The translations under genes were made by a program, and so were the position numbers. A stretch of DNA of 47,478 nt from Tannerellaceae bacterium (GTDB lineage Bacteria; Bacteroidota; Bacteroidia; Bacteroidales; Tannerellaceae): the NCBI GenBank assembly GCA_031264865.1, contig JAISDJ010000213.1, positions 1-47,478 of the forward strand, given 5' to 3'. Shown here one piece after another: positions 23,670-32,668 of this stretch (position 1 is the stretch's first letter; every line of letters starts with the position of its first letter). The notes below the pieces were generated by a model. That model did no database searches and had not been told where the DNA came from. It was given only the letters and a program-made list of their open reading frames with translations.

Positions 23670-24248
23670 ATGGAACAGAAAATTACAAAAGAAACAGAAA
23701 ACATAGCAGACGACATTGATGTTATGGTAGCCGATGCTTCCTATGAAGTATATGTAGATACCATATTGGCAACCATAGAGGCGGCAGCCAATGTACGAGG
23801 TACCGGAATAGCTAAACGTACACACGACTATATAGCACAAAAGATGAAGGAAGGTAAAGCCATTATCGCTTTAGCGGATGATGAGTTTGCCGGATTTACT
23901 TACATTGAATCATGGGGAAATAAACAATATGTGGCAACATCGGGATTAATCGTTGTGGAGAAATTCCGTAAAAAAGGTTTGGCTAAACGGATAAAAGAGG
24001 CTTCTTTTGCATTAGCAAGGCTTCGTTGGCCGAGAGCTAAATTATTTAGCCTTACATCCGGTAGCGCTGTGATGAAAATGAATACCGAACTGGGGTATGT
24101 ACCGGTTACATTTTCGGAACTAACAGACGACGAAGCTTTCTGGAGAGCCTGTGAAGGATGTGTAAACCATGATGTGTTGATACGTACAAATAGAAAATAC
24201 TGTATCTGTACAGCGATGTTGTTTGACCCCAGAACGAAAAAGAAATAA
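23670..24248 (+). CDS. GNAT family N-acyltransferase in the arginine operon
   Basis: A 192-residue acyl-CoA-dependent acyltransferase. The GNAT core is visible as AIIALADDEFAGFTYIE (beta strands) and the CoA-binding segment VVEKFRKKGLAKRIKEASFALAR, followed by a C-terminal part with two CxxC-like clusters (ACEGC, YCICTA). Its position between argR and argG suggests it makes the N-acyl-glutamate that starts arginine synthesis, replacing the usual ArgA or ArgJ. In Bacteroides fragilis the transcarbamylase is known to use N-succinylornithine, so the acyl group here may be succinyl; that is inference. The 28 bp and 20 bp gaps to neighbours fit one operon. Confidence 0.75.
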   Translation: MEQKITKETENIADDIDVMVADASYEVYVDTILATIEAAANVRGTGIAKRTHDYIAQKMKEGKAIIALADDEFAGFTYIESWGNKQYVATSGLIVVEKFRKKGLAKRIKEASFALARLRWPRAKLFSLTSGSAVMKMNTELGYVPVTFSELTDDEAFWRACEGCVNHDVLIRTNRKYCICTAMLFDPRTKKK

Positions 24249-24268
24249 TAATAAAATATACAAACGAT

Positions 24269-25474
24269 ATGAAAAAGAAAGTAGTATTAGCATTCAGCGG
24301 CGGGCTCGACACATCCTACTGCGCGATGTATCTGTCTAAAGATAAGGGTTACGAAGTGTACACGGCTCTGGCCAACACCGGAGGGTTTACAGAAGAAGAG
24401 TGTGAAGCCATTGAACAAAGAGCCTATAAACTGGGCGCCGTTAAGCATGTTACGCTCAATATTGAACAGGAATATTACGAGAAGAGCATTAAGTATATGG
24501 TTTTCGGAAATGTATTGCGTAACGGGACTTATCCTATTTCGGTTAGCTCGGAGCGTATTTTTCAAGCCCTTGCTACGATTCGGTATGCAAAAGAAATTGG
24601 TGCAGACGCCGTAGCGCATGGCAGTACCGGCGCGGGTAACGATCAGATTCGTTTCGACTTAACATTTAATGTTCTCGCACCGGAAATAGAAATTATTACA
24701 CCTACCCGCGACCAGAATTTAAGCCGTGAGTACGAAATTAATTACCTAAAGGAAAATGGTTATGAAGCCGATTTCAAGAAAATGGAATATTCCATCAACA
24801 AGGGCCTGTGGGGAACAAGCGTAGGCGGCAAAGAAACCCTACATTCCAACCAAACATTACCGGAAACTGCCTATCCGTCTCAATTAGACATTGATGAAGA
24901 GGAAACGGAAGAAGACATTTATATCGATTTTATAAACGGAGAAATCGCCGGTGTGAACGGCGTTACTTACCCAAACAAAGTAGACGCTATCCGCAAGGTA
25001 GAAGAATTAGGCGCACGCTGGGCGATCGGACGGGATATGCATGTGGGCGATACAATTATCGGCATCAAAGGACGTGTGGGTTTTGAAGCTGCCGGATCAC
25101 TGCTTATTATCCATGCACATAAACTACTGGAAAAACATACGCTTACCAAATGGCAACAATACTGGAAAGAGCAGATTGGTACCTGGTATGGTATGTTCTT
25201 GCATGAAGCTCAATACCTCGAACCGGTTATGCGCGATATGGAAGCCTTTCTGCAAAGCACGCAAAAGAACGTAACCGGTCGCGTAATCATTACCCTGCGT
25301 CCCTACGCCTATACGTTGGTAGGAATAGAAAGCGAACATGATTTGATGAAGAGTGATTTTGGCGTGTACGGTGAAGAGCAAAAAGCCTGGACAGCCGAAG
25401 ATGCCAAAGGATTCACCAAGATATTGGGCAACCAGATGAAGATATATTATAATGTGAATAAGGAAAAATCATGA
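24269..25474 (+). CDS. argG: Argininosuccinate synthase
   Basis: It joins citrulline and aspartate with ATP to give argininosuccinate, the step before arginine. The PP-loop ATP site AFSGGLDTSY is at residues 8-17, followed by GAVKHVTLN and the family stretch HGSTGAGNDQIRFDLTF (about 115-131); YSINKGLWGTSVGGKE is further along. The 401 residues are full length. The gene overlaps argC by 4 bp (ATGA), which indicates translational coupling. It is a standard member of the arginine operon. Confidence 0.96.
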   Translation: MKKKVVLAFSGGLDTSYCAMYLSKDKGYEVYTALANTGGFTEEECEAIEQRAYKLGAVKHVTLNIEQEYYEKSIKYMVFGNVLRNGTYPISVSSERIFQALATIRYAKEIGADAVAHGSTGAGNDQIRFDLTFNVLAPEIEIITPTRDQNLSREYEINYLKENGYEADFKKMEYSINKGLWGTSVGGKETLHSNQTLPETAYPSQLDIDEEETEEDIYIDFINGEIAGVNGVTYPNKVDAIRKVEELGARWAIGRDMHVGDTIIGIKGRVGFEAAGSLLIIHAHKLLEKHTLTKWQQYWKEQIGTWYGMFLHEAQYLEPVMRDMEAFLQSTQKNVTGRVIITLRPYAYTLVGIESEHDLMKSDFGVYGEEQKAWTAEDAKGFTKILGNQMKIYYNVNKEKS

Positions 25475-26439
25475 TTAAAATTGGAATTATCGGCGGAGCC
25501 GGATACACGGCCGGAGAGTTGATCCGTTTATTGATTAACCACCCCGATGCGGAAATCGTTTTCATAAACAGTTCAAGCAATGCAGGGAATAAGATAACCG
25601 ACGTGCATGCCGGACTATATGGCGAAACCGATTTGGTTTTCACCAACGAACTGCCTTTAAAAGAAATTGATTTGCTTTTCTTCTGTACGGCTCATGGCGA
25701 TACAAAGAAATTCATGGACACGCACTCCGTCTCCGAAAACGTAAAGATCATTGATTTATCTACGGATTACCGTATCAAAAGCGATGACCACGACTTTATT
25801 TACGGATTACCCGAACTGAACCGTCGCCAGCTATGCAAATCAACACACGTAGCCAATCCGGGATGCTTTGCAACCTGTATTCAGTTGGGACTTCTTCCGC
25901 TTGCCAAACATTTAATGTTGACCAACGAAATACATGTAAACGCGATAACCGGTTCTACCGGCGCGGGAGTAAAACCGTCGGATACAACACATTTCAGTTG
26001 GCGCAACGATAATATTTCCATTTACAAACCTTTCGAGCATCAGCATTTGGCGGAGATAAAACAAAGTCTTTCCCAGTTGCAAAATAGTTTCCAAAGTACA
26101 ATCAGTTTTATTCCGGTACGCGGTAATTTCTCACGCGGTATCTTTGCCACGCTATACATGGATACCAAAATAGAATTGGAGGAATTCCGACGAATTTACG
26201 AAGCGTATTACGACGACCATTCGTTTACCTTCCTTACCAATAAAAGCCCAGACTTAAAACAAGTGGTAAACACCAACAAATGTCTGATCCACCTGCAAAA
26301 GTTCGGCGACAAACTATTAATTACTTCAATGATTGACAATTTGCTGAAAGGTGCCAGCGGCCAGGCCGTCCATAATATGAACTTACTCTTTAATCTCGAA
26401 GAAACGGTTGGCCTGCATCTGAAGCCTTCGGCTTTTTAA
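25471..26439 (+). CDS. argC: N-acyl-gamma-glutamyl-phosphate reductase
   Basis: It reduces the acyl-glutamyl phosphate to the semialdehyde with NADPH. The N-terminal Rossmann motif GIIGGAGYTAGEL is at residues 5-17, the catalytic Cys132 lies in NPGCFAT, and the C-terminal half has the catalytic-domain stretches HLAEIKQSL and FIPVRGNFSRGIFAT. Length 322 is typical. The start codon overlaps the argG stop (ATGA), and argD follows 8 bp later. Confidence 0.95.
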   Translation: MIKIGIIGGAGYTAGELIRLLINHPDAEIVFINSSSNAGNKITDVHAGLYGETDLVFTNELPLKEIDLLFFCTAHGDTKKFMDTHSVSENVKIIDLSTDYRIKSDDHDFIYGLPELNRRQLCKSTHVANPGCFATCIQLGLLPLAKHLMLTNEIHVNAITGSTGAGVKPSDTTHFSWRNDNISIYKPFEHQHLAEIKQSLSQLQNSFQSTISFIPVRGNFSRGIFATLYMDTKIELEEFRRIYEAYYDDHSFTFLTNKSPDLKQVVNTNKCLIHLQKFGDKLLITSMIDNLLKGASGQAVHNMNLLFNLEETVGLHLKPSAF

Positions 26440-26447
26440 TAAGAATT

Positions 26448-27578
26448 ATGAATCTATTCGACGTATATCCTCTATTCAATATAGAGATTGTAAAAGGGAA
26501 AGGTTGCCACGTATGGGATACGGAAGGCAATGAGTACCTTGATTTGTATGGTGGGCATGCTGTAATATCAGTTGGCCACAGCCATCCTGTTTTTGTATCG
26601 GCTATTACAGAACAGGTAAATAAGTTAGCGTTCTATTCCAATTCGGTAATCAACAGCCTGCAACAGCAATTGGCCGACAAACTGGGTAAAGCATGCGGTT
26701 ACGACGATTATGCGCTGTTCCTGATTAATACCGGTGCCGAAGCAAATGAAAACGCCTTAAAGCTAGCCTCGTTCCATAATGGGAAAAGACGGGTAATCGC
26801 TTTCAGGAAATCTTTCCACGGAAGAACGTCGGCTGCCGTACGTGTAACAGACAACCCGGCCATCATAGCACCGGTAAACGAGGGATTACCGGTAACCTAT
26901 CTTTCTCTAAATGATCCTTATCTGGTAGAAGCAGAACTAAAGAAAGGAGATGTTTCGTCTGTTATTATCGAAGGAATCCAGGGAGTGGCCGGTATCCATG
27001 TACCGTCTGATGCGTTTTTGCAATCATTACGCCGGTTGTGCACGAAATACAACGTTTGTTTGATTCTTGACGAGATTCAATCGGGTTATGGCAGAAGTGG
27101 AAAATTCTTTGCTCATCAATACGCCGGTATTCGTCCGGATATTATTACGGTTGCCAAAGGGATTGCAAATGGTTTTCCAATGGGCGGCGTGCTGATCAGT
27201 CCGATGTTTAAAGCCGTCTACGGAATGCTCGGCACTACCTTCGGAGGCAATCATCTGGCCTGTGCAGCAGCTATTGCTGTATTGGACATCATGGAACGTG
27301 AAAAACTGATAGACAATGTAAACCGGACAGGCGATTACCTGATGAAAGAACTTCGCCAACTTCCCGGAATCAAAGAGCTACGCGGACGGGGACTCATGAT
27401 CGGCATTGAATTTGAACAGCCGATCAAAGAAATACGAACCCGCTTACTCTTTGAAGAAAAGGTATTCACCGGAGTAGCCGGCACAAACACCATCCGCTTA
27501 CTCCCCCCCCTCTGCCTCTCCATGAAAGAAGCAGAAGAGTTTATGAATCGATTCAGGAAAGTAATCTCTACTATTTAG
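26448..27578 (+). CDS. argD: Acylornithine aminotransferase
   Basis: A class-III PLP-dependent aminotransferase that converts the N-acylglutamate semialdehyde to N-acylornithine. The PLP lysine is Lys237 in VAKGIANGFPMGG; NTGAEANENALKLA, FHGRTSAA and LILDEIQSGYGRSGK are also present. The 376 residues are full length. A run of 8 C at 27503-27510 codes for LPPL near the C-terminus and could be a slippage site. It ends the operon; its last 8 bp overlap the convergent nadK gene, and no terminator is visible. argB, argF-type and proC genes are not in this window. Confidence 0.94.
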   Translation: MNLFDVYPLFNIEIVKGKGCHVWDTEGNEYLDLYGGHAVISVGHSHPVFVSAITEQVNKLAFYSNSVINSLQQQLADKLGKACGYDDYALFLINTGAEANENALKLASFHNGKRRVIAFRKSFHGRTSAAVRVTDNPAIIAPVNEGLPVTYLSLNDPYLVEAELKKGDVSSVIIEGIQGVAGIHVPSDAFLQSLRRLCTKYNVCLILDEIQSGYGRSGKFFAHQYAGIRPDIITVAKGIANGFPMGGVLISPMFKAVYGMLGTTFGGNHLACAAAIAVLDIMEREKLIDNVNRTGDYLMKELRQLPGIKELRGRGLMIGIEFEQPIKEIRTRLLFEEKVFTGVAGTNTIRLLPPLCLSMKEAEEFMNRFRKVISTI

Positions 27579-28446
27579 CGCGAATATCGGCGCTCCACAT
27601 TAATTTTTCACGAAGCGTTTGATAGAAAGTTTGTCCGTAGCGCTTGATTACTTTCGCTGTGTAATCTGCTTTACTGATGGTTAACTTCGCACCGGCTGGG
27701 AATACTTCCGAGCGGCCATCCAATGCAACAAGAAAATATTCGTTTCGGCTTTCTACCGTTAGTGTTATAATAGATGTATCGGGGATAACTAACGGACGGA
27801 CATTCAGTGAATGAGGAGCTACAGGGCTTATCACAAGGCTGTTACTCTGGGGTACGATGATAGGGCCGTTTACGCTGAGGGAATAGGCGGTAGAACCGGT
27901 GGGAGTAGCAATGATTAATCCGTCGGCCAGATAAGAAGCCAGATAATCGTCGCCCAATGATACATGAAGGGTGATCATGGAAGAGGTATCGCGTTTCAGT
28001 ATGGCTACTTCGTTCAAAGCATAATTATATCCGGAAAATAAACGTTCGGCGGTATGTAGCCGGAGAAGCGAGCGTTCCTCCGTTTTGTAGTAATTCTTGA
28101 ATATCTCGTCTAATGTATCTTCCAGTTCATTTGCTCCTATGTCTGCCAGAAAACCTAAACGACCTGTGTTAATTCCCAGAATCGGGATATTTTGTTTGTT
28201 TACACGAGCTGCTGTCCGGAGAAATGTTCCGTCACCGCCTACGCTCAGGGCAATATCCAAATCAAACTTATCTCCCTCTATCAAACCTTTTACCGGCGGG
28301 CGATGGTTTAATGTGCCGGCAAGAAACCGGTAAAAACCAGCATCTATAAAGATTTCTACTTCCATTAAAGACAGCTTCTCAAACAAACGTTTGATCAGAT
28401 GATGCTTTTCTACCTGATATTCACTTCCAAAGACACCTATCTTCAT
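27571..28446 (-). CDS. nadK: NAD kinase
   Basis: It phosphorylates NAD to NADP with ATP. The family motifs are SVGGDGTFLRTA (about 72-83), NTGRLGFLAD, and the C-terminal NAD-binding loop ATPTGSTAYSLSVNGP. Length 291 is normal. It starts 13 bp after the CBS gene and is presumably co-transcribed with it; it ends by overlapping argD. Confidence 0.95.
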   Translation of the reverse strand: MKIGVFGSEYQVEKHHLIKRLFEKLSLMEVEIFIDAGFYRFLAGTLNHRPPVKGLIEGDKFDLDIALSVGGDGTFLRTAARVNKQNIPILGINTGRLGFLADIGANELEDTLDEIFKNYYKTEERSLLRLHTAERLFSGYNYALNEVAILKRDTSSMITLHVSLGDDYLASYLADGLIIATPTGSTAYSLSVNGPIIVPQSNSLVISPVAPHSLNVRPLVIPDTSIITLTVESRNEYFLVALDGRSEVFPAGAKLTISKADYTAKVIKRYGQTFYQTLREKLMWSADIRAK

Positions 28447-28459
28447 AACTCTGATGCTA

Positions 28460-29119
28460 TTACATATTCATATAATATAATAACTCATCCATCCGTTGCT
28501 GTAATACTTCATCTACCATTCCTTTTTCCATGAAATGATATAATACTATATAATTGAACCGTTCAAAGCTACGGATTACAGGAGTTACATCTTCAAGGTC
28601 TGTTTTAATGGTAATCCGGAGCCGTCCCGTATCTTGTTCGATATTGTATAGAAGATTCAGTACATGCGCATTATTGGCTTCAACAATCCGGGCGATATCG
28701 GACAATACATAATCCTGCGGCCACATTTCGAGTACGACGACACTTCCCGAAGCTTCGGCATTACACAATTCCGCCATGGCATCGATCAGTTTGTCGCGCG
28801 TAATTACACCAATGTATTTTCCTTCGGAATCAACAACCGGCAATAAAGTAAGCCGGTAACGAGACATGCGCGCAATCACTTCATGCAAATGGCTGTCTTC
28901 CGTTACACTCGGTGCAAATAACGGCGGTTCGGTAATAGGTGCGGAAAGATCCGGCATCGCCAATAACTCTTTTTCAGATAGTAAACATTTATATATCCCA
29001 TCATCTACTAAGGGAATATGGTTCACTTTCAACTCATCCATCATAGACAACGCATATTCACCTGTATCAAAACTTTTTAACACAGGATATTCTTTTGTTA
29101 TGAAATCTTTCAACAACAT
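28460..29119 (-). CDS. Tandem CBS-domain protein
   Basis: The 219-residue protein has two CBS modules in the first 120 residues (LKDFITKEYPVLKSFDTGEY and LPVVDSEGKYIGVITRDKLIDAMAEL) and a C-terminal domain of ACT-like layout with a DVTPVIRSFERFNYIVL stretch. CBS pairs bind adenine nucleotides. Its position directly before nadK suggests a role in sensing nucleotide or NAD state, which is inference from context. A strong promoter lies at 29168-29196. Confidence 0.85.
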   Translation of the reverse strand: MLLKDFITKEYPVLKSFDTGEYALSMMDELKVNHIPLVDDGIYKCLLSEKELLAMPDLSAPITEPPLFAPSVTEDSHLHEVIARMSRYRLTLLPVVDSEGKYIGVITRDKLIDAMAELCNAEASGSVVVLEMWPQDYVLSDIARIVEANNAHVLNLLYNIEQDTGRLRITIKTDLEDVTPVIRSFERFNYIVLYHFMEKGMVDEVLQQRMDELLYYMNM

Positions 29120-29145
29120 TTTTATTTATATTCCCTAAAACCTGC

Positions 29146-29153
29146 TAAATTTG
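29146..29153 (+). promoter_or_regulatory. -7 element of the exbB-exbD-tonB operon
   Basis: TAAATTTG is an exact TAnnTTTG match 53 bp before the exbB ATG; the -33 region has TTTA rather than TTG. It overlaps the divergent promoter at 29168-29196 in space. Confidence 0.5.
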
Positions 29154-29167
29154 TCGCAACATTTATG

Positions 29168-29196
29168 CAAATGTAATTAAAGTAACGTTATAACAA
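29168..29196 (-). promoter_or_regulatory. Promoter of the CBS-nadK unit
   Basis: On the minus strand TTG (29196-29194) and TACATTTG (29175-29168) are 18 bp apart. Transcription would start near 29162, about 40 bp before the CBS gene. Confidence 0.6.
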
Positions 29197-29206
29197 TAAA
29201 AAAACT

Positions 29207-29917
29207 ATGAGTATTCTACTTTCTCTACAAGCTGTAGGAGCACAAACAACCGACGGGTTACCGGAATTTACTACTGAAGTAATGCCCACCGAAGCCCAAA
29301 TGAATATTATAGATCTTGCTATTAAAGGCGGCTGGATTATGATTGTGTTGTTGATATTGTCGCTTGTAGCAATCTATATCTTTATCCAACGCTTCCTGAT
29401 TATCCGGCGCGCCGGTAAAGAAGACGAATCATTTATGAACCGGATTAAAGATTATATACATGAAGGCAAGATTGACTCTGCTATTAATCTTTGCCGCAGT
29501 ACGAACACCCCTTCGGCCCGTATGATTGAAAAAGGGATTACTCGCCTGGGGCGTCCGATGAATGATGTACTGGTGGCCATTGAGAACGTTGGTAACCTTG
29601 AGATTGCCAAATTGGAAAAGGGATTCCCTCTTATCGCAACAACTGCCGCCGGCGCACCGATGATTGGTTTTCTAGGTACGGTAACCGGTATGGTACGCGC
29701 TTTCTTCGACATGGCCAATGCCGGTTCCAATGTAGATGTATCTTTGCTTTCCAACGGCATCTACGAAGCGCTGGTTACTACCGTAGGAGGTTTAGTGGTA
29801 GGGATTATCGCTTTGTTTGCTTACAACTATCTGGTATCGCAGGTAGACAATGTGGTAAACAAAATGGAAGCCCGTACCATGGAGTTCATGGATTTATTAA
29901 ACGAACCGGCTAATTAA
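29207..29917 (+). CDS. exbB: MotA/TolQ/ExbB proton channel protein
   Basis: It is the proton-channel subunit that powers TonB or Tol-Pal across the periplasm. The 236-residue protein has three membrane helices: GWIMIVLLILSLVAIYIF (about 43-60), IATTAAGAPMIGFLGTVTGM and LVTTVGGLVVGIIALFAY. TTAAGAPMIGFLGTV is the conserved ExbB/TolQ core. The N-terminal segment before the first helix is hydrophobic and Ala-rich, as is usual in Bacteroidetes. exbD follows 7 bp later. Whether it serves TonB or Tol cannot be told from this gene alone; the third gene argues for TonB. Confidence 0.9.
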   Translation: MSILLSLQAVGAQTTDGLPEFTTEVMPTEAQMNIIDLAIKGGWIMIVLLILSLVAIYIFIQRFLIIRRAGKEDESFMNRIKDYIHEGKIDSAINLCRSTNTPSARMIEKGITRLGRPMNDVLVAIENVGNLEIAKLEKGFPLIATTAAGAPMIGFLGTVTGMVRAFFDMANAGSNVDVSLLSNGIYEALVTTVGGLVVGIIALFAYNYLVSQVDNVVNKMEARTMEFMDLLNEPAN

Positions 29918-29924
29918 TCACGGG

Positions 29925-30335
29925 ATGGGACTAAAGAGAAGAACAAAAGTAGAATCCTCTTTCAGCATGGCTTCGATGACCGATGTTATCTTCCTGTTGT
30001 TGATATTCTTTATGATTTCCTCTACGGTTGTGATTCCGAATGCCATTAAGGTAACGCTTCCACAGTCGCAAAAGCAAACAGCCGCCAAACCGTTGACGCG
30101 CATTACGATTGACGCCAATCTGAATTATTACGCCGCCTTCGGAAAACAAAAAGAAAGGAGAGTTTCCTTTGAAGAAATCACTCCTTTCCTACAGGAAAGC
30201 TACGAAAAAGAACCTGAAATGTACGTCGCCCTCTATGCCGACGAAACAGTTCCCTATAAAGAAGTAATGAAGATACTGAACATCGCAAGCGAAAATAAAT
30301 TTAAAATGGTACTTGTCACAAGACCGCAAAAATAG
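29925..30335 (+). CDS. exbD: ExbD/TolR biopolymer transport protein
   Basis: Subunit of the proton-driven ExbB-ExbD complex with one membrane helix (about residues 19-38, MTDVIFLLLIFFMISSTVV) in which Asp20 is the conserved proton-path residue. The C-terminal periplasmic domain ends about residue 136. Length is normal for the family. It lies between exbB (7 bp) and tonB (3 bp after the stop). Confidence 0.92.
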   Translation: MGLKRRTKVESSFSMASMTDVIFLLLIFFMISSTVVIPNAIKVTLPQSQKQTAAKPLTRITIDANLNYYAAFGKQKERRVSFEEITPFLQESYEKEPEMYVALYADETVPYKEVMKILNIASENKFKMVLVTRPQK

Positions 30336-30338
30336 TTG

Positions 30339-31142
30339 ATGAAGCTCAACAAAGATGACATATATGGCCTGATAGGGACGCTTGTTTTCCACTTTATCAT
30401 ACTGCTTATCTTGGGATTTACGGTTTTAAAAACGATCGTTCCCGACGAAGAAGAAGGTATTTTGGTGAACTTCGGCAATCTAAATGAGGCTGCCGGACTC
30501 TTCGAACCAAGATACACGGGCGAAACCGTACCGCAGAATACGGTCCCTACCCCTCCTACCCGAACGGAAACGGCGGAAGAAGTTGTCACCCAAGAGATAG
30601 AAGAAAGCGTTGCTCTGAATGATGAAAACAAGAAAAGAGAAGAAGAACGTAAACGCGAAGAGGAGCGCAAGCGCAGAGAAGAAGCAGAGAACAGACGCCT
30701 GGCTGAAGAACAACGAAAACGCGAAGAAGCCATCAGCAACCGGGTTGCCGGAGCATTCGGCACGGGCAGCACAGACGAAAGCGGACAAGGCGACGTGCAA
30801 AGCGGAGCAGGCAATCAAGGAAGTCCCTTTGGAAATACCGACCACGGAGCGAATGAAGGAACCGGTGGTTATGGTTCATTCAATCTGAACGGACGTACGA
30901 TCGGAGCCGGAGGATTACCACGCCCGGCCTATACCGTACAGGAAGAAGGGCGTATCGTAATCAACATAACCGTAGATCCAAAAGGAAATGTTCTATTTGC
31001 TGATATAGGCAGAGGAACCAATATCGATAATGCTTCGATGCGCAAAAGCGCCCTTGATGCAGCTTACCGTGCCAAATTCAACAGCATTAGCGGAACAAAT
31101 AATCAAAGTGGAACAATTACATACAGATATTCACTTAAATAA
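30339..31142 (+). CDS. tonB: TonB-family energy transducer
   Basis: A periplasmic-spanning energy transducer, 267 residues from the ATG at 30339 (a TTG directly before it is in frame but less likely). It has one N-terminal membrane helix (about 10-32), then a charged region dense in Glu, Lys and Arg (about 85-130, many KREEERKR-like units) that should form a long helix, a Gly/Ser/Asn-rich stretch, and a TonB-type C-terminal domain (about 200-267, RIVINITVDPKGNVLFADIGRG). It is in one transcript with exbB and exbD and could energise SusC-type channels. The layout also fits TolA, so the symbol is a best choice. Confidence 0.8.
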   Translation: MKLNKDDIYGLIGTLVFHFIILLILGFTVLKTIVPDEEEGILVNFGNLNEAAGLFEPRYTGETVPQNTVPTPPTRTETAEEVVTQEIEESVALNDENKKREEERKREEERKRREEAENRRLAEEQRKREEAISNRVAGAFGTGSTDESGQGDVQSGAGNQGSPFGNTDHGANEGTGGYGSFNLNGRTIGAGGLPRPAYTVQEEGRIVINITVDPKGNVLFADIGRGTNIDNASMRKSALDAAYRAKFNSISGTNNQSGTITYRYSLK

Positions 31143-31148
31143 AAAGTC

Positions 31149-31694
31149 ATGAAAAAAGCATTCATATTCTTAGCACCAGGCTTCGAAGAGATAGAAGCCA
31201 CCGGAATAATCGACGTGTTACGCCGGGGCGAAATAGAGACTACTGTCGTTTCCATTATAGATGATTATATAGTATTGGGAGCGCATGGGATAGCGCTGGT
31301 AGCCGACGTATTGTTTGAAGAAACAGACTTTTCCGAAGCAGACGCGCTTATACTACCGGGAGGAATGCCGGGAAGCAGTAATCTAAACGCCTTTGAACCG
31401 CTAAAGGAACTGTTCGTCAAGCATTATGAATCCGGTAAAATAGTGGCAGCCATATGCGCCGCTCCCCTTGTGTTGGGTGGATTAGGTATACTTAAAGGAC
31501 GCAGAGCAACCTGCTATCCCGGCTACGAATCTCAACTAACCGGAGCCATCCTGACAGATGAACCCGTCGTTGTAGACGGCAACGTTATAACCGGAAAAGG
31601 CCCCGGATTCGTTTTCGATTTCGGATTAACCTTAGTAAACGTATTAAAAGGCCCATCAGAAGCCGAAGAAGTTGCCGGCGGACTGCTTATTTAG
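31149..31694 (+). CDS. DJ-1/PfpI family protein
   Basis: A cytoplasmic protein of the DJ-1 superfamily, closest in pattern to YajL/ThiJ. Cys103 in AAICAAP is at the nucleophile elbow and Glu14 in GFEEIE is the conserved partner. Its 181 residues are full length. Members are proposed to be glyoxalases or deglycases, or redox sensors; substrate is unknown. It follows tonB by 6 bp and so is probably the last gene of that operon, ending at the terminator at 31759. Confidence 0.88.
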   Translation: MKKAFIFLAPGFEEIEATGIIDVLRRGEIETTVVSIIDDYIVLGAHGIALVADVLFEETDFSEADALILPGGMPGSSNLNAFEPLKELFVKHYESGKIVAAICAAPLVLGGLGILKGRRATCYPGYESQLTGAILTDEPVVVDGNVITGKGPGFVFDFGLTLVNVLKGPSEAEEVAGGLLI

Positions 31695-31758
31695 TCTGTC
31701 TATAAACTTCAAATCATTTTTCAGCATCCTGCCAGGATGTTATCGTGTTAAAAATTTC

Positions 31759-31816
31759 ATGCCTACCTTTTTTCCGAGAGGTACTTACCCTCTTGAAAAA
31801 AGGCAGGCATCTTTAT
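31759..31816 (+). terminator. Bidirectional terminator
   Basis: ATGCCT and CCTTTTTTC pair with GAAAAAAGG and AGGCAT around a single mismatch, and an inner AGAGG/CCTCT pair closes the loop. T-rich tails follow on both strands. It sits between convergent genes. A separate 15-nt palindrome CATCCTGCCAGGATG lies just upstream (31725-31739). Confidence 0.8.
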
Positions 31817-31828
31817 TTAGCAGCTCGG

Positions 31829-32635
31829 TCAATTAAATACTTTCGTTGACTTAATAATCAGGTCGGTCAGGGGACGATCGTTTTTGTCTGTCTTGACTAA
31901 GGACATTTTTTCTACAATATCAAATCCTTTTGTTACTTCTCCAAAGATTGTTACCGAACCGTCTAAATGCGGAACGCCTCCTATGGTTTTGTATATTTCC
32001 CTGCGATCGGCAGGAATGGTTATCGGGCCTTCTTCTGCAAACGCATCAGCTACCATCAGCGAAGCCATATCCGAAAGCCCGGTTTGTAACGTATCGTTAG
32101 TATTCTCTTTTGTCACCTGTTCCAGAAACTTATAGTATAGCCAATTTCTATGGATGTCATTGATGCGGATTTCTTTTTGGTCGAGTTCTTCGTCTGTTAG
32201 TACTTTTCCTTGTACAAAACAAAATTGAGTCCCGGCAGAAGCACGTTCGGGATTTTCGCTATCTGCTATTTTAGCGTCAATCAGGGCGCCTCGTTTATTG
32301 AAATAATGCGGACGGATCTCTGCCGGTACCGTGTATCCGCCGTCTCCATCCCCATATAATTTGCCGGGAGTCTTTTCTTTACTGGAAGGATCACCTCCCT
32401 GGACAACAAAGTCTTTAATCACCCGGTGGAAGATCATTCCCTCATACTCATTGGCCAGGCATAACTTGATAAAGTTATCACGATGCAAAGGTGTATCCTC
32501 ATAAAGTAAAACTGTTACATCTCCCATTGTAGTACTAATGGTTACATATACCGGTTTAGTAAGGTCGAGCGGCTTTTCTTTACAGCCGGAAAATAAAAGA
32601 AGAATGGCAAACGTTGCTACAATAAACTGTTTCAT
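31829..32635 (-). CDS. Cyclophilin-type peptidyl-prolyl isomerase, lipoprotein
   Basis: It catalyses cis-trans isomerisation of proline bonds in the cell envelope. The start is at ATG 32635 (the frame is open to 32683, but that extension is repeat-derived, reading LTIDN). The signal peptide ends in the lipobox LLFSGC, making Cys18 the lipid anchor. The cyclophilin core is visible as VTVLLYEDTPLHRDNFIKL, GMIFHRVIKDFVVQGGDP and RASAGTQFCFVQG. An insertion of about 70 residues follows QGKVLTDEE. It ends an operon with the U32 peptidase gene and metA; its role is probably outer-membrane protein folding. Confidence 0.9.
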   Translation of the reverse strand: MKQFIVATFAILLLFSGCKEKPLDLTKPVYVTISTTMGDVTVLLYEDTPLHRDNFIKLCLANEYEGMIFHRVIKDFVVQGGDPSSKEKTPGKLYGDGDGGYTVPAEIRPHYFNKRGALIDAKIADSENPERASAGTQFCFVQGKVLTDEELDQKEIRINDIHRNWLYYKFLEQVTKENTNDTLQTGLSDMASLMVADAFAEEGPITIPADRREIYKTIGGVPHLDGSVTIFGEVTKGFDIVEKMSLVKTDKNDRPLTDLIIKSTKVFN

Positions 32636-32668
32636 AAAAATATAAATTATAGGGTTATTACTAAAATT

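Noticed and set aside
30619-30888. Lys/Glu-rich frame inside tonB
   Set aside because: Frame-shifted copy of the charged region of tonB; its composition follows from the repeat codons.
31149-31694. DJ-1 protein as an intracellular protease (PfpI)
   Set aside because: Sequence fits the YajL/ThiJ branch better, and protease activity of this superfamily is not established.
31725-31739. Palindrome CATCCTGCCAGGATG as an operator
   Set aside because: Lies between a stop and a terminator with no promoter nearby; too little support.
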